Positions 1 through 12,261 of a DNA stretch of 64,000 bases are shown here, one piece after another. The stretch covers positions 1,011,025-1,075,024 of the forward strand of contig FN649727.1 in the NCBI GenBank assembly GCA_000310025.1, given 5' to 3'. The notes beneath the pieces are model-generated. The model ran no database searches, had not been told where the DNA came from, and saw only the letters and a list, made by a program, of their open reading frames with translations. The DNA comes from Ectocarpus siliculosus (Eukaryota; Sar; Phaeophyceae; Ectocarpales; Ectocarpaceae). The translations under genes and the position numbers were made by a program. The stretch's first letter is position 1. The number at the start of each line of letters is the position of its first letter.

Positions 1-291
1 TCATCAAGATCGGTGAGCTACAAGCAGGAATTTCGAAGCTGCTGTGCGGTCCGATTTTTAAACGCTTCAAGTACCTTTGGTTACGGCTAGACCTGCATAT
101 GCATGACCCCAGGCATTCAAATCGACAATGGCGACGAGCTGGATAGTGAGGGAAGAGCTGCGCTGAAGTTCACGACCCCGCATACTCACATAGGCAGTGA
201 TTTGCGGTCACTGCTGTGTGCTTGAAGCGTTTCAAAATCGGACCGCACAGCAGCTTCAAAATTCCTGCTTGTAGCTCACCGATCTCGATGA
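1..291. repeat. Inverted repeat with ~70-bp arms
   Basis: Bases 1-70 reappear as the reverse complement at about 222-291 with only a few mismatches, separated by about 150 bp of unrelated sequence. The left arm starts at the window edge, so the repeat may extend outside it. No open frame in it resembles a protein. It looks like a foldback or MITE-like element, but no target-site duplication can be checked because the left flank is missing. Confidence 0.8.
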
Positions 292-556
292 TGTGTAGCA
301 GGATCGTTTGGAAAATCGGGGACCGCTAATCTGTGGTGCATCGCAAGGGCTGCATGTCAGATACTAACATTGTACCCAAGGGGGGATTCAACGGACGGTT
401 AATTTACGATGGTAGTTTCGTACTGGAGTTAGAACTTGGACATAGATATGCGAGCGTTTCCGTGCCCTTAAGGGGGCCCAGAACAGGGGTTTTGACGCTG
501 GCTCTTTTCTCATACTTTAATCCAACATAAGAAACAAAACAACCTTCCCGCAGAGT

Positions 557-1013
557 GTAACTGGTAATTAGTACTGTTATCAGTAGAGGACACCATGAAG
601 AGGCTTCGTGCGTGCTGGCACGTTCAGGTTTGCTACTGGAGCTGAAATATCGAAGGTTGCAGCAATCTCTGAAAACAGTCCGAAATCCGCGCCGGAACCT
701 AGCGGCATCCAACATTTGTCACAGCCGTGCACACCGCCACGGACCGTAAACCCCTCAACGGAGGGTTGTCCGCAGTAGCTCGTGGCATGAGCTACTGCTG
801 TAAACGCACAGTTCAGGAGATTGGGGTCCGTGGCGGTGAGCACGGCTGTGACAAATGTTGGATGCCGCTTGGTTCCGGCGCAGATTTCGGACTGTTTTCA
901 GAGATTGCTGCAACCTTCGATATTTCAGCTCCAGTAGCAAACCTGAACGTGCCAGCACGCACGAAGCCTCTTCATGGTGTCCTCTACTGATAACAGTACT
1001 AATTACCAGTTAC
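557..1013. repeat. Near-complete palindrome, arms of ~228 bp
   Basis: The sequence from 557 to about 785 is repeated as its reverse complement from about 786 to 1013. The outer ~140 bp of each arm are almost identical, while the inner part near the centre is more diverged. The same short peptide can therefore be read from both strands, which is a by-product of the palindrome and not evidence of a gene. A further 20-bp pair (467-486 and 1279-1298) is also inverted around this block, suggesting a larger, partly eroded foldback structure of about 830 bp. Confidence 0.85.
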
Positions 1014-2423
1014 ATGTCAACACAGACCTTATTTGAACGCCTGCCGTTTTGGCTCTTTTGACTTGAAATTAGAATAGGGCGATATTTTATCTTGATTTCA
1101 AAGGGGGCGTGCGGAGGTAGACGTGTGAAACGTATGTTTTTAGCAGCCTCTACTGTCGCCCTGTGCGGGATCTAACGATTTCTGTTTTTTGCGATGCCTT
1201 CCGACTGGTCTTGTGTGTCTGTTGTACAGTTTCTGGTGCTCTTGCGCATGTTTTCAAAATTAGTCAACGTCGAAGTGGCTGTTCTGGGCCCCCTTAAGCC
1301 TGAGGCTGTCCGGCGTCAAGGCATCAGCTCCGCGAGTGATGTTGCGTGCGCCCGGAAGGGCGTTCATTTCATCAATGCCCCGTCATAGTCCGGATTTGAC
1401 GCCAGTGGCAAATATGGTGTCATAAAATTAATAAGAATTACGTGGTCGCCCCCTTCGAGGTGTACATCCTGTACTGTTAAGAGATCGGGGTGTGAGTGGT
1501 GCAATCATGGTAGATCTCGGAGACGCGGCTTTCTGCCCTCCTTAGCGCTTGGCCACGACCGCCCCGAGAGCGAGCCGCGCACGGCGAAGCCCTCGCGGCC
1601 CAGGGCTACCGGCAGGCGCGAATCCTGCAGCGAACCGAGGTGTACGGGCGGACAAACCGCAAAAAAGGGGCTCTAGGCGAACGAGCAGGATTGCAAATGC
1701 AGCCATCTCGTGAGCTCTTAGCCCTTAGAAAATCCTTGTTAGGTCTTTAAAGGTCTATTTTATTGGATTGGTCCCATGGAACGCCTCGTTTCGTGGAGAG
1801 GATAGAGAACGCCGCATTTCGCTTCGCCATCCAGGACCAGCTTGCCAACGGCCGTTAAAGCTGGACCGTTTAGCGGCGATTCGCCGGACGGCTTTTCAGC
1901 AAGGCTCGAGTCGCCAACGAGCTGAAAAGCCGTTCGGCGAATCGCCGCTGTTGGCACCACCGGCACATCCACCACCGACGCTGCTGCGAGAGTCTCCAGG
2001 GTTAGTTTTTTCGTGGCGGGTGAGGTGCTCAGAACCCGGTGCGAGCCATGCGCGAGTCGTGGTGGTTGAAGGAAAGAAGAAGGAAGAGCGCAATGCGTGT
2101 GCCCGGAAGAACATTCGTTTCATCTGCCAAAGTACCCCGTTATAATCCCGATTTGCCGACGATAGCAGTCGTCTGCGAAGCGCCCTCGTTTACTAATCAA
2201 TCTCGGCCTCCTTTTGCGGCGGTCCAGTAGGTCGCTTTATTCGCAGCATGCACGCATCCTTGCCTCGCTGGCTCCGTTCACAAGTAGCCCGCCAACGCAC
2301 CGACGACATGAACGCCCGCGGTGGCTTGGACCTCTTGTCTGAAACCTGTCCTTGGTGTCCCATCACTTAAAACAGCAGTTGCGAAAATTTCGGCCTCTTC
2401 GTCCCCCCTTCCCCCTCCGCCAA
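1014..2423. other. Gene-free repeat-rich stretch
   Basis: No open frame here looks like protein. It holds a diverged direct repeat (about 1344-1403 and 2095-2160, both with a CCCGGAAG core followed by TTCATTTCATC-like sequence) and the hairpin at 1872-1949. Upstream exons of the hydrolase gene that follows may lie here, but none could be recognised. Confidence 0.5.
1872..1949. repeat. Perfect-type hairpin, 29-bp arms
   Basis: Arms 1872-1900 and 1921-1949 are reverse complements with a single mismatch, around a 20-base loop. The arm reads as AGCGGCGATTCGCC followed by GGACGGCTTTTCAGC. It is too long for chance and lies in non-coding sequence. Its function is unknown. Confidence 0.8.
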
Positions 2424-2502
2424 TCCCGGCATCACGGGGATGCAAAGTCGATGGTGTAACGACGACTACCGCATGCGTTTACATGAGAACACGCCCCCCC
2501 AC
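2424..2502 (+). repeat. Diverged copy of the terminal part of the 46.8/49.3-kb repeat
   Basis: The segment resembles the outer end of the ~390-bp inverted repeats at 46.8 and 49.3 kb. All begin with TCCCGGC, continue with GGGATGC, then a GTC-ATGGT-TAACGAC block, then GCATGC, and end in a run of C. The copy here sits about 20 nt upstream of the 3' splice site at 2524. The middle block can be drawn as a tRNA-like D arm, so a tRNA-derived SINE is possible, but the rest of a tRNA fold is not evident. Confidence 0.5.
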
Positions 2503-2524
2503 TTTCGGTGCCCTTGGTTCTCAG

Positions 2525-5500
2525 TACCCGATCGACGGCAAGCGGCTGATACACAAGGTCCTCGAGACGGTGGACTGGCTCTCCGAACAGGAGGACGCCG
2601 ACACGACGTTCGAGTCCTTCTTGAGCGGCTGGTTCCTAGGGGCGGACTGCTCCGAGCTGAAGCGGGGTAACTTGGTGGTGTTTCTGGCATGGACTCTCTA
2701 TGCCAAGGACGTGGACATGCTTTCGAAGGCAGAGCGGAAGAACGTCATGAGCATGGTGGGCGGCGCGCGCTGGGAGTGTACTCATGTTTTGCATGCCTCA
2801 GTTGTTAGACTATTGGATCCTCGAGAGGGAGGACGGGTACCGTGAGCTTGAGGTTCTTGTCCAATCGTGTGTCGTGTGATTTTACAATGTAGGCGTTGTT
2901 TGTCACCGTGTTGTTCGTGGTTTCGCTTGGCCTGTCTGTTGATCACGCGTGCCCAAAACGATTGTTCAGAGATTCTTTCCCAACCCCTCGCCAACTCCCG
3001 CGTGCACCGTATTTTCATGTAGCAACTTCCACCTTCCGCCATCCTCGGCAGTCTTTCCCCACCTTTCTCCCGCCCACCCGGCCACACTTGTTGCACGCCA
3101 TGCCGGACCACGCCCCCCCTCTTCTGTGCACGCGTATTTTCGTTTTCTCCGTTTATAGATTAAGCTGATCGAGGGACGCCTCGGCCGCACCCTGGAGCCG
3201 GGCTTCAACGAGCGAGTGAAGTGCATCCGCCACACTCTCGACCGTGTGGTCCCGTTCTCCCACCGGCCCCTGGCCCTCTACGCGGTCCTCGGGCTGGCCC
3301 GCGCCCTTCTCCGGATCGCTCTCGGCTTCTGCGGCTTTCGCCGGAGGCTCGCCCCCTGCGGTTCCTTCATGTACTGGCACCGGCAAGCGCCTCCGTCTGC
3401 GGCGGCGGCGGCGGCGGCGATGCCGGAGAAAACGGAGGGCCCCGGGCCTATAGTTTTTTTCCACGGGGTGGGAGCGGGCCTGCCGTTCTACGTCCTGGCG
3501 CTCTGGAAAATGTGCCGGCACCGGGTGAGGAGGCGAAGCGGGTGTGTTTTTTGTATGTCACGTGGAACTGTCGAGTTTGGGGTGGGTCGAGGTGGAAGCG
3601 AGCCACGGCGGTAGTAGCTGTGGCGTGAATCTCGTCAAGATGTGGTAGTGGGGTCGGGTCAAGGTGGAGGCAGAGATTTCGAGAAGAACGGGAGGCAACC
3701 CGCTGTGCCAGAGTATTGGTCGATGAGTTGAGGCAAGAGTGCTCGGGGGGACTCGATTTCGTCGGTCCTAGAATGATGCGGATAGAAGGTCTGTGGATCG
3801 GGTGGCACTCTCACGTCCGTGGCACGGAAGAGGAGCCACTGCGAAAGGCGCCATCATGTTTCTTTTTGGGCACCGCGGCAGGGGCAGCCGCAACAGCAAC
3901 GAGGCCGACGATATTTTCCGAAATGATCTCCGGTTTTTATCCCTCATGCGCCTCTCCGCTGGACAAAATCTCCATCCCTAGTCTTTGCTCCCGCCCCCGC
4001 CCCCCCCATCTCTCTCCCGTTTACCTGCTGCTACCTTCGTATTACCTCTCCTTCTCGTTTTTCGCGCCTCCTGATATCAGACCTCCATCATCGTGGAGGC
4101 CCCATCCATCATGATGAGCCTCGCCCTCCTGAGGGGACACACGCCCCCCTCCGAGGACCAGCTGGTGGAGAGCGTGGAGGGCATCTTGGAGAGGCACGGG
4201 GTGAAGCGGGCGGCGTTTTTCGGGCACAGCTTCGGGAGCATCTCGGTCGCCTGGATGGCCAGACGGAAGCCGCACGTGAGTAGTGTTTTTTTTGTGCTGG
4301 TTTCGCTGTGGGGGTGGGGTTGGCGGGGGGGGCATTCGGTCGCCGAGATGACTGCGAAAATACGCAGCCGGCGATTAGACTCACTCCACACGGGGTGGCG
4401 CCTTACGTAGGTGGGTCGGGTAATTATTGGCGTTCATGTTTGTGCAGGCGTGGCCGCCGGCGAAGGCCCTGGTGCCTTGCTGTGCACGTCGAGCGATGGG
4501 GGGTAGCGGAGGGTGGGACGTCGTGGGTTTATATTCTTGTTTTTTAAGTTTTTCCCAGAGCTTCTTCGAAGCGTTTCTACGACAGCGAAACCTACACGTA
4601 AAGCAGCAGCTATGTGCCAGCTCTTGCGAATGGACACGAACCGCGATCAAGCCCATACATGCGTCGCTTTTACAAAAGGGAGTAATTCCGCTCGATCTTT
4701 TCTCCCTCCTCGCAGCTGGTGTCCCAGATCGTGCTGCTCGACCCGGTGTGCCTGCTGCTGTTCCTGCCCAACGTGGCGAGGTCGTTCCTCTTCCCGGACA
4801 CGGACGGGATGCCGCTGCACGAGAGGCTGATGCTGTACCTCGTCACCAGGGAGAAGGGGATCTCACACACCCTCCGGAGACACTTCTGGTGGTACGCGGT
4901 GAGTTAGATGGCATGAGTTCAGTTCAGTTCAATGCAGTTGAGTTGAGCTGCGGGTGTGGAAGCGACATACATGGATGCATCTCCCCCTGGAGGTGCATGC
5001 GCGGCGGTTGGTTATTCCTTGTGGGCTGGAATTTGTGCACAACAAGCAAGACAGGGAGGGGGATGCCGAATACGGGGCGGAATTATGGCTTGGCGAGGGG
5101 AGAAGGCGACGAAAGGGGGATGTGTGCTAGGTCTTCGTTGTCTCTCGCCGGTATTCGCAGCGGTTCGTGCAACCGTGGTACTTGTTTGCTCCTCTTGGTC
5201 ACCGCAGGGTTCTCCGCACTGTTTCCGTCACGTGCGCTGTAGCACATAATTTCCTGGCTTGAGATGGCTACCGCAGTGGGCGCGTCCGCTACACAGGCGA
5301 GCCATGACCGCGTATCGCGTAGCAGGGAACAGCTGACTGGTGTTTCTTTTTACATCTTTCTCCCGCTCGGTCTGTCTCGCACGCACGCGCATGTCTGTCG
5401 GGGAACCGGTGGCTTGGCGCACGGGGAGGCAGAACGTCATGTGGCCGGAGGATATCAAGTGCCCCATCGTGGTGGGACTAGCCGGACAGGACAAGATCGT

Positions 5501-6116
5501 GCCCTGCAAGCCCCTCCGCCGGTATCTTCTCTCGCACAGCACCTTTGCGACGAGCTCTTCCTGCCCCTCCGGACTAAACATGAGCTCCGTCGATGGCTTA
5601 ATCAACCGCGGGGGAGGCGGCAGCAACGGTAAGCACAACGACGAAAGCGTCGGCAGTAGTAGTGGGACCGGAGACGGCAGTCTTCGAAAGGGGAGCGGCT
5701 GGACACCAGCGGGTGGCGGCGGCGGCGGCGCCAGGGGTTTCGTCACGAACGTGAACGGCAACAACAGGTGCAAGGTCCACAAGTGCGTCGGCGGTTACAA
5801 GTGTAACGGCCACGGTGGTCCCGCCGCGTCTCATGGTTCCGCCGTGCGTAACGGCGGCCTCGTTTCGACCGCAAACGGTGGCGGCCACGTCAGCAAGGCA
5901 GCGGTGTTGGGTCAATCACCGGAGGCGCCAGGCAAGCGGGAGATTGCCAAGGCCAAGAGTGACGGTAGTGATTCCGGCGGCGACGGCGTCGTCAAGCGGG
6001 TGGAACTTGTCTATTGGACGGATGCAGGGCACGGAAACGTGCTGGGGGACCCACGGGCGCTGGACGAGTTTGTGCGGGTGGCCACGGCTCAAGGAGCGGC
6101 GCTCTCGGTCAACTAG
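2525..6116 (+). CDS. Alpha/beta hydrolase, five visible exons
   Basis: Predicted hydrolase of unknown substrate. Visible exons are 2525-2755, 3159-3524, 4081-4275, 4716-4898 and 5433-6116. All junctions are phase 0 with GT-AG introns (donors GTGGGC, GTGAGG, GTGAGT, GTGAGT), giving 552 residues from the first visible exon. The N-terminal ~110 residues match the helical lead (FLSGWF, then RLGRTLEPGFN) of a family found in fungi and stramenopiles. The oxyanion loop is FFHGVG in exon 2. The nucleophile is Ser in GHSFGS (exon 3), followed by LLDPVCLLLFLP in exon 4. Asp is in GLAGQDKIV and His in TDAGHGNVL, both in exon 5. The triad is thus complete. Exon 5 carries a ~150-residue Gly/Ser/Asn-rich insert between the acid and the His. 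The start codon is unresolved: an in-frame ATG lies at 2483, but a strong pyrimidine tract and CAG end at 2524, so an upstream exon is likelier. Confidence 0.82.
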
Positions 6117-7833
6117 ATTCGACTCGATTGGTCGCGTTCGTGAACCGCAAGCGTTGTGGACGGAATGATGAGCGGTGGGATGAGGGAAACAAGGTTTCGT
6201 CCGCGTGGACCGAGAAAATTCCGTTGCCGGGCTCGAGACTGACGAACGTCGGCTCCTCAGAAACGATCGGAGTTAGCTTGGCTAGGATGGGCATGGGGAG
6301 TGACTGACTTAGTCTATTGGCCTCCGCGGTTGTGCTAGAAGATCCCACGCCTGTTTTGTTTATTTTGGTTGCGACGCCGATGCCCCACCCCGCGTCACGC
6401 CTGCGCTTGTCGCTGGAGGCCTAGGTGCACCTAGGGTTACCTGATGTGCCCTGGCCACCGCCCGCGATCGCGAAGTGCTCGTGCACCGTGATAGAGTAAA
6501 CCTGGAGTACAATAGAAGTGGTCCTAACACACAGTTAGTCAAGTCCCATGAGTAGAAGATATGGTTCAGCCGTAGCACTTTCCAGGCAGACCGCGGTCTT
6601 GACGAAGGGATCTCTCGGGGGCAGTGAGCTGCTGCTGTCTTGGTGGGTGACTGTGTCTGCCTCTCGCCTGTGAGTCCCCAAACGGCCCGCACTGGATGCA
6701 CCATCTAGGTTGCGGACAGCCGCTTGCCCACGAGGCCGCCCGAGGGAGAGCAGTACTTTAGCACAGCTAGCTGCATATAAATAGGTTCTAATCTGTTCAC
6801 TCGACGTGGGGGTAGGCGACCCTTCCCTACCCACTGCATGACCCCTTTTTTCGAATAGAGGTGTGTTGTCGATAGATGAGACCGTAGAGGAGGAGATGGT
6901 GCTTCTTCTCTCTTTTCTTCTATTTCTTTGTTTTCTTCGTGGATGCTGGGGACGAGGCTTGCGGATGATCCCTCGCGCAGCATCTTCTACTAGCATGTCG
7001 CACAGAGTCCCAGTATTTTGCCTTTTCGCGCGTGTGGGTGTACATCCTTGTTTCGTGGGCAGACTTTATTTTTGCTTAACGTGCTTTCGAAAAATGTACT
7101 TGAATGAAGATTGCGCGTTGTGGTCGTTTCTGCTTGAGAAATGCGGGCAATTGACATAATTTTCCCCCATGAAGACGAACGAAACATTCTGTATTGTATT
7201 TAGACAGACGCTAGACATGCCCCTGTCCATTCGTCTGTGGACGAGATTCTCCTTGTTGCAGGGGGCAATCCGTTGCGATTAGCGGGCCAGCTACGTATCA
7301 GAGGCCTCTCGAGATGGTTTGCAGGGGCTGACTTTTTTGTACCGAGGAAGTTTTCCCAGTATTCTTGAGTGATATGTTGCAGCCTGTACGCGCAGCATTA
7401 CCGTGGTACAGGCCTTGCGTGTGACGAACCCAGCGCTCACCCTGCGGGCACACGGTATGCTCCTTTGGAGCACATGAAGGTACCACTGCTGTGAGCAGAG
7501 ATATATTGTGAAGTGAAGCACTTGATCTCAAAGAACAGACACCATCCATCAAGGGCCAGGACTCTTGTATGTTGTTACTCTCTCTTGTTCTAGATACTTT
7601 TACGTTGAGCGTCCGTTGATCGGCCCAGGGGTGGATCTTGGGGACGGTATGCCCCAGTGCCCGTTAGTCGTGTTCTTGTTGCGGTGAGGACTCACGGTGG
7701 ATGGGTGGCTGTTTCGTCTTGGTGATTGTCGTGTACTGACGTACATCTCTTTGTTGTTATGTTGCTAGTGCAGTTCTTGTTTTCCAGGTCCGTCAATTAT
7801 AATGAAAGAACAAGTACGTCCGTCTCTACTTTA
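6117..7833. other. 3' flank of the hydrolase gene, no gene seen
   Basis: This stretch follows the stop codon at 6114-6116 and probably begins with the 3' untranslated region. Open frames on both strands are short and unlike proteins. No repeat or RNA gene was recognised. Confidence 0.5.
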
Positions 7834-7890
7834 GGATCGGTATAGCGTACGCGGATCGGTATAGCGTACGCGGATCGGTATAGCGTACGC
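7834..7890. repeat. Three exact tandem copies of a 19-bp unit
   Basis: The unit GGATCGGTATAGCGTACGC occurs three times without a mismatch (7834-7852, 7853-7871, 7872-7890). Each copy contains the palindrome GCGTACGC when the copies are joined. It is a minisatellite-like tract in non-coding sequence. Confidence 0.95.
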
Positions 7891-8459
7891 GCGTGTTTCT
7901 TTGTGGTGGAATCGATCTTGTTGAGCGCAGTACATGTTTGCCACGATGAGGAAGCGAGAACTTGTGTCTCGTCTTCGTCTGTTTGCAATGCAAGACTGCA
8001 AGACTGCATGAAGGAGGGCAATCGTGCAGCTTGCGCGCGTGCGCACACAACACGCGTACTGTTGCTGGAAAGCCTCAAAATCATTGGACGTAATTCGATC
8101 GCCTAAGGGAAGACATGCCGTGTAGGAATGGTAGGGCCATGTGGGTCCACCCGATATTGGACACGACATCGCTCCACGCCACCCCCATCCTTCACCCTGT
8201 CTTCATCCTGCCATGTCATCGCGCTTTGATTCGAACTCCTGGTTATATCGATCGATCCCTTAGGCCCCACCCCGCGTCTTCTACAGTACAGTATAACTGC
8301 GTTCCTCCCCAGAAACATGCCTTGCCCCCGTCCCCGTGCTACAGTGGTGTGCCCAAACATGTTCGAGCTCCGTGGTCCTACACGCCTTCTCCATTCCGTT
8401 CCATCTGTGTGACTTCACGCGACATCGCCCCTCAAGGGCATGTACATCTTCATACTTTG

Positions 8460-8880
8460 CCAGGGAAGTTCATGGAAATTTCCGTAGAAGTTCATGGAAT
8501 TCCATGGCCTGCATATAGAAGTGCATGGACTTCCATTTAGTGGACTTCCATGAAAGTGTTTCGTGAACATTCAGGAACGTTCACGACTGTTAAAGGATGC
8601 CCACAAATTGCGTTTGTCGAAACACCATTTCGGCTTCATCGGAAGATGACGTGGACGTCCGTGGAATATAGTCTGGACTGCCGCCATGAAACGTTTCATG
8701 GAATTCCATGGACGACTTCCATGTACTTTCGCTGCCTCCATGGACTTCGATGGACTTTCATGTAATTCCATAGACTTCCATGGCAATTTGCAGGGAAGTC
8801 CATGGCAGTCCATGGAAGTCCATGGACAGTTTCGTGGAAGTCCATGGTGGTCCCTGGAATTCCATGAAACATTGCATGAA
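8460..8880. repeat. Tract of interspersed TTCCATGGA-type palindromic motifs
   Basis: Over about 420 bp the motifs TCCATGG, TTCATGG, CATGGACTTCCAT and CATGGAATTCCATGG recur on both strands, roughly every 15-25 bp. Many copies are self-complementary (CCATGG core), so the whole tract can fold in many registers. It is not coding in any frame. It borders the large satellite array. Confidence 0.75.
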
Positions 8881-10690
8881 AAAGTACTACATAGCGTAGA
8901 GGCCTAGCCCTTCCCCGTTGTTATGCCCTGTCGCGTCCATCCGTGATCCGGGCTACACCAATCATTCGCCACCCGACCTACGCACAATCCAACGGACATG
9001 CGTGGAATACGATCGCACCAAACACACCCTTTTCAACGGCGCTTCTCCCTTCATGGCATCTCCCGTCCATCCTAGCTATTCAGGGTATTGAATACTTACC
9101 TCCAGGAGCACGTCTTGTTCCCTCACACCCACATCGTTGGTATCGTTTCTTGTCGAACCAGTCCCTTAACAGACCCTTACCCCGCCATTCCATCTCGTGC
9201 TCACTTTTGGGAACATCGATCATCCCATTGCCATGTTCACTCACTCTCGTTTGGGAGGAATCGCTCTTCGCGAACCGAACCCCGTTCCCGACCCGTTTTT
9301 GCACCCTCTCGTCCAGCCGCACTTGTAGATGTCCTCGCCAACCAGCCCATCCCCAATCTTCCTCCGGCCAAACCAATCGGGTCCGGTGAAGTTCCTCGCC
9401 ACATCTGACACGCGCCTCCTACAACAACGCATTGTTCACTCGCTCTTAACTTTCAGGAATCCTACGCACCCCATACCTTTCCTCGACTATTCCGCCGCCA
9501 TGTTACCTCGCGCGCAGCTCCTAGCCCGAACAGGCATTGTTCACTAACTAAAACTGCGTTGCAGCTCGCCATCCCATTTCCTTCTCTGACCCTTCGCCAG
9601 TCATGCAGTATCGCGCCCAGCCCAGCTCCGGCTACTCGTCCATTGAACCCTCGCCCATGTTCATAAAAACTCAACCACGTTGCCACTCTCGAGATCGTTG
9701 CCAAACCAGTCCCTTCCCCGACCATTTTACCGGTATGCCTTTCTCACGTCCAGCTACGCTAGACTAGAAGCCAAATGTTATGACTAGAGAACGAAAGGAA
9801 AAGTGACTGGTTCGGCGCGGAGCGCTACCACCCCAGGTGAGTCTGGGTGAACCACGGTAGACGTCCGTGTTTCGTCCGTGCATGTTCACTTACGATCAGC
9901 TTCGCTTTAGGGCTCCTTGCTGAACCAATCCTCTTCCCCCGACCCTTCTCACACCATGACCTCTCGCGTCCAGCTTACCTCTGACTCCTTGACTCATAAA
10001 AAGCACCTCGTAGGTCACTCAGACTCATTTGCGATGCAGCTTTCCTCGCCAAACCAGTCCCTACCCCGAACCGTCTTCTGACATGCCATGTCGCGCCCAG
10101 GCGAGAGTGGCTGGGCGCAAGATGGTATGGCAGAAGAAGAGTCGGAAAAGCGACTGGTTTGGCCAGGAGCTTAAACGCAGAGGTGAAAGTGTGTCCATAG
10201 GCGTGGGATAGGAGGCATGGAGGTGGAGGTCGGCTGGACGCAAGATATCATCGCGGGTGAAGGGTCAGGCGTGTGACTGAATAGGTAACGGGCGCTGCCA
10301 CGCACGTGAGTGTGAGTGAACGAGGGGTCCGCTCCTCACTATCCACCTTTTTTACACTCACACTCAGCTTCGTTTCAGGGCACCTTCCCCTTCCCCTTGT
10401 CCCCCCATGCCACGTAGCACCCAGCCGAAATGCGACTCTGTGGCTGCCTAAGCTCGACTCTCCTACCGCCATCTGATCTCGCTCTCAGCCAAGCTCCGAC
10501 CATGTCCCTCCAGGCGAACGCCGTGTTCACTCACGCTCACCTGGATAGCAGTGCACCTCGCCATACCAGTCCAACCTCAGCTAAATGCGAGATGTCATGG
10601 TAGGAGGCGGGCCGGGGAATGAATGGGTTTGGTCGAAGCGTTGCCACGCATGCAAAATACGAGTGAACGAGTCGTCCGGTGCACACAGTA

Positions 10691-10790
10691 NNNNNNNNNN
10701 NNNNNNNNNNNNNNNNNNNNNNNNNNNNNNNNNNNNNNNNNNNNNNNNNNNNNNNNNNNNNNNNNNNNNNNNNNNNNNNNNNNNNNNNNN
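10691..10790. other. Assembly gap of 100 N
   Basis: Exactly 100 N, the usual placeholder for a gap of unknown size. The 20 bases just left (ending GTGCACACAGTA) and the bases just right (GTCGTCCGGCGCACACAGTA) are nearly identical, so the two contigs probably overlap or end in adjacent satellite copies. Confidence 0.99.
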
Positions 10791-12261
10791 TGTCGTCCGG
10801 CGCACACAGTACCAACACACGCCTTGTTCACGCGCACTCAGGTTTGATAAAGGGCGCTTCGTCGGACAAAGCTCTCACCCCAACCTTCTCCCGCCATGCC
10901 ATATCGCGCCCAGCGAAGTTCTGACTCCGTGCCTTCCAACGGAAGCCTATCTCGTTCACCCACTCTATCCTACGTTGCAGCTCTCCTCGCGAAACCAACC
11001 CCTTCCCCGACTATGCCATGTGGGGCCCTGTTGAGTTCTACCCTGTGCCCCTCGACGCATGCGTTTTCACTGGCACTTCCCGGCGCTGCCCCTCTCCTCG
11101 TCAAACCCCCACCCTTTTCCCGCCGTGCAATCTCGCTTCAAGCCAGGCCTCGACCCCGTGCCTCCAGACAAAGGCTATATTCACTCACACCCATCTGTGT
11201 TGCAGGGCTCCATGCCAAAGCATCACCTTCCCCGACTCTTCTCCCGTCATGCCATCTCGCGTCCCGCCGAAATCCTACCCCTTGGCTGCTTAAGCCCACC
11301 TCCCCCCGCCACACCACCAATCTCTTCCCGACCATCTGCTTGCCATGCCATCTCTCGCGTCCAGCCGAGGTTTGACGCAGTGCATCCACGCGCATGCCAT
11401 TTTCACTCACACCCACCTGCGATGCAGCGCTCTTCGCTAAACCAGTCCGTTCCCGGGCCCCGTTTCCCAGGAAGGTCGGATTGCTGTGCCTCCCAGTGCT
11501 CTCATTGTTCGCTCACCCTCAGCGTCACCACAGATCCACGCCGTACCAATCCCTTCCCCGACCCGTCTCCACCCATACCTTCTCGATTCCAGCCGAGCGC
11601 CGACTCTGTTCCTCCCGGCGTACAGGAAATTCATGAAACCTACTATGCCTGACATCACTCCCCGATGTACCGACCCTTCTCCCGCCATACAACTTCGTGT
11701 CCAGTTCAGCTTTGACGCTCCACCTCTCACCACATCGCTTGATCACACCAACCCACGTCCGCCGCGGGGCACCCGGCCGTATTAATCCCGTCCTCGACCC
11801 TTCTCTGGCAGAAACATGCCGCATTCACTCACACGTTCCTGCGTTGCGGGGTTCCTCGCCAAACCCTTTACGTTCCCAACCCTTCTAACGCCATGATATC
11901 TCGCGTCTGCAAATAGTCAAGCTTCGCCTCCGTGCTCCCCGTTTTACGCCAGGTCCGCTTTTATTGACCTGCGCGTGACATACATCCTCGCCAAGCCAGT
12001 CCCTTCTTCCGCAATGCCGTCTCCCTCCCAGCTGGGCTTCGATGCCGTGCCTGCCGACGCACGTCTTGACCACTCGCGCTGCTCGAGCACGACTCCTCGC
12101 CACATTTATCCCTTTTCCGAGCCATTCCAGGTCTCGCTTCCAGACGAGCCTCTCCCAACGCATGTCATATTCACTCACACGTTCCTACCTTGCAGCTCTA
12201 CGCCGTCACGCCAGTCAGTTCTTCGACTATTCTCCCAGCGTGCCATCTCGACTTAGCTAGG

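Noticed and set aside
580-990. Same 87-residue peptide readable on both strands
   Set aside because: It follows directly from the palindrome at 557-1013, and the innermost, coding-like start differs between arms.
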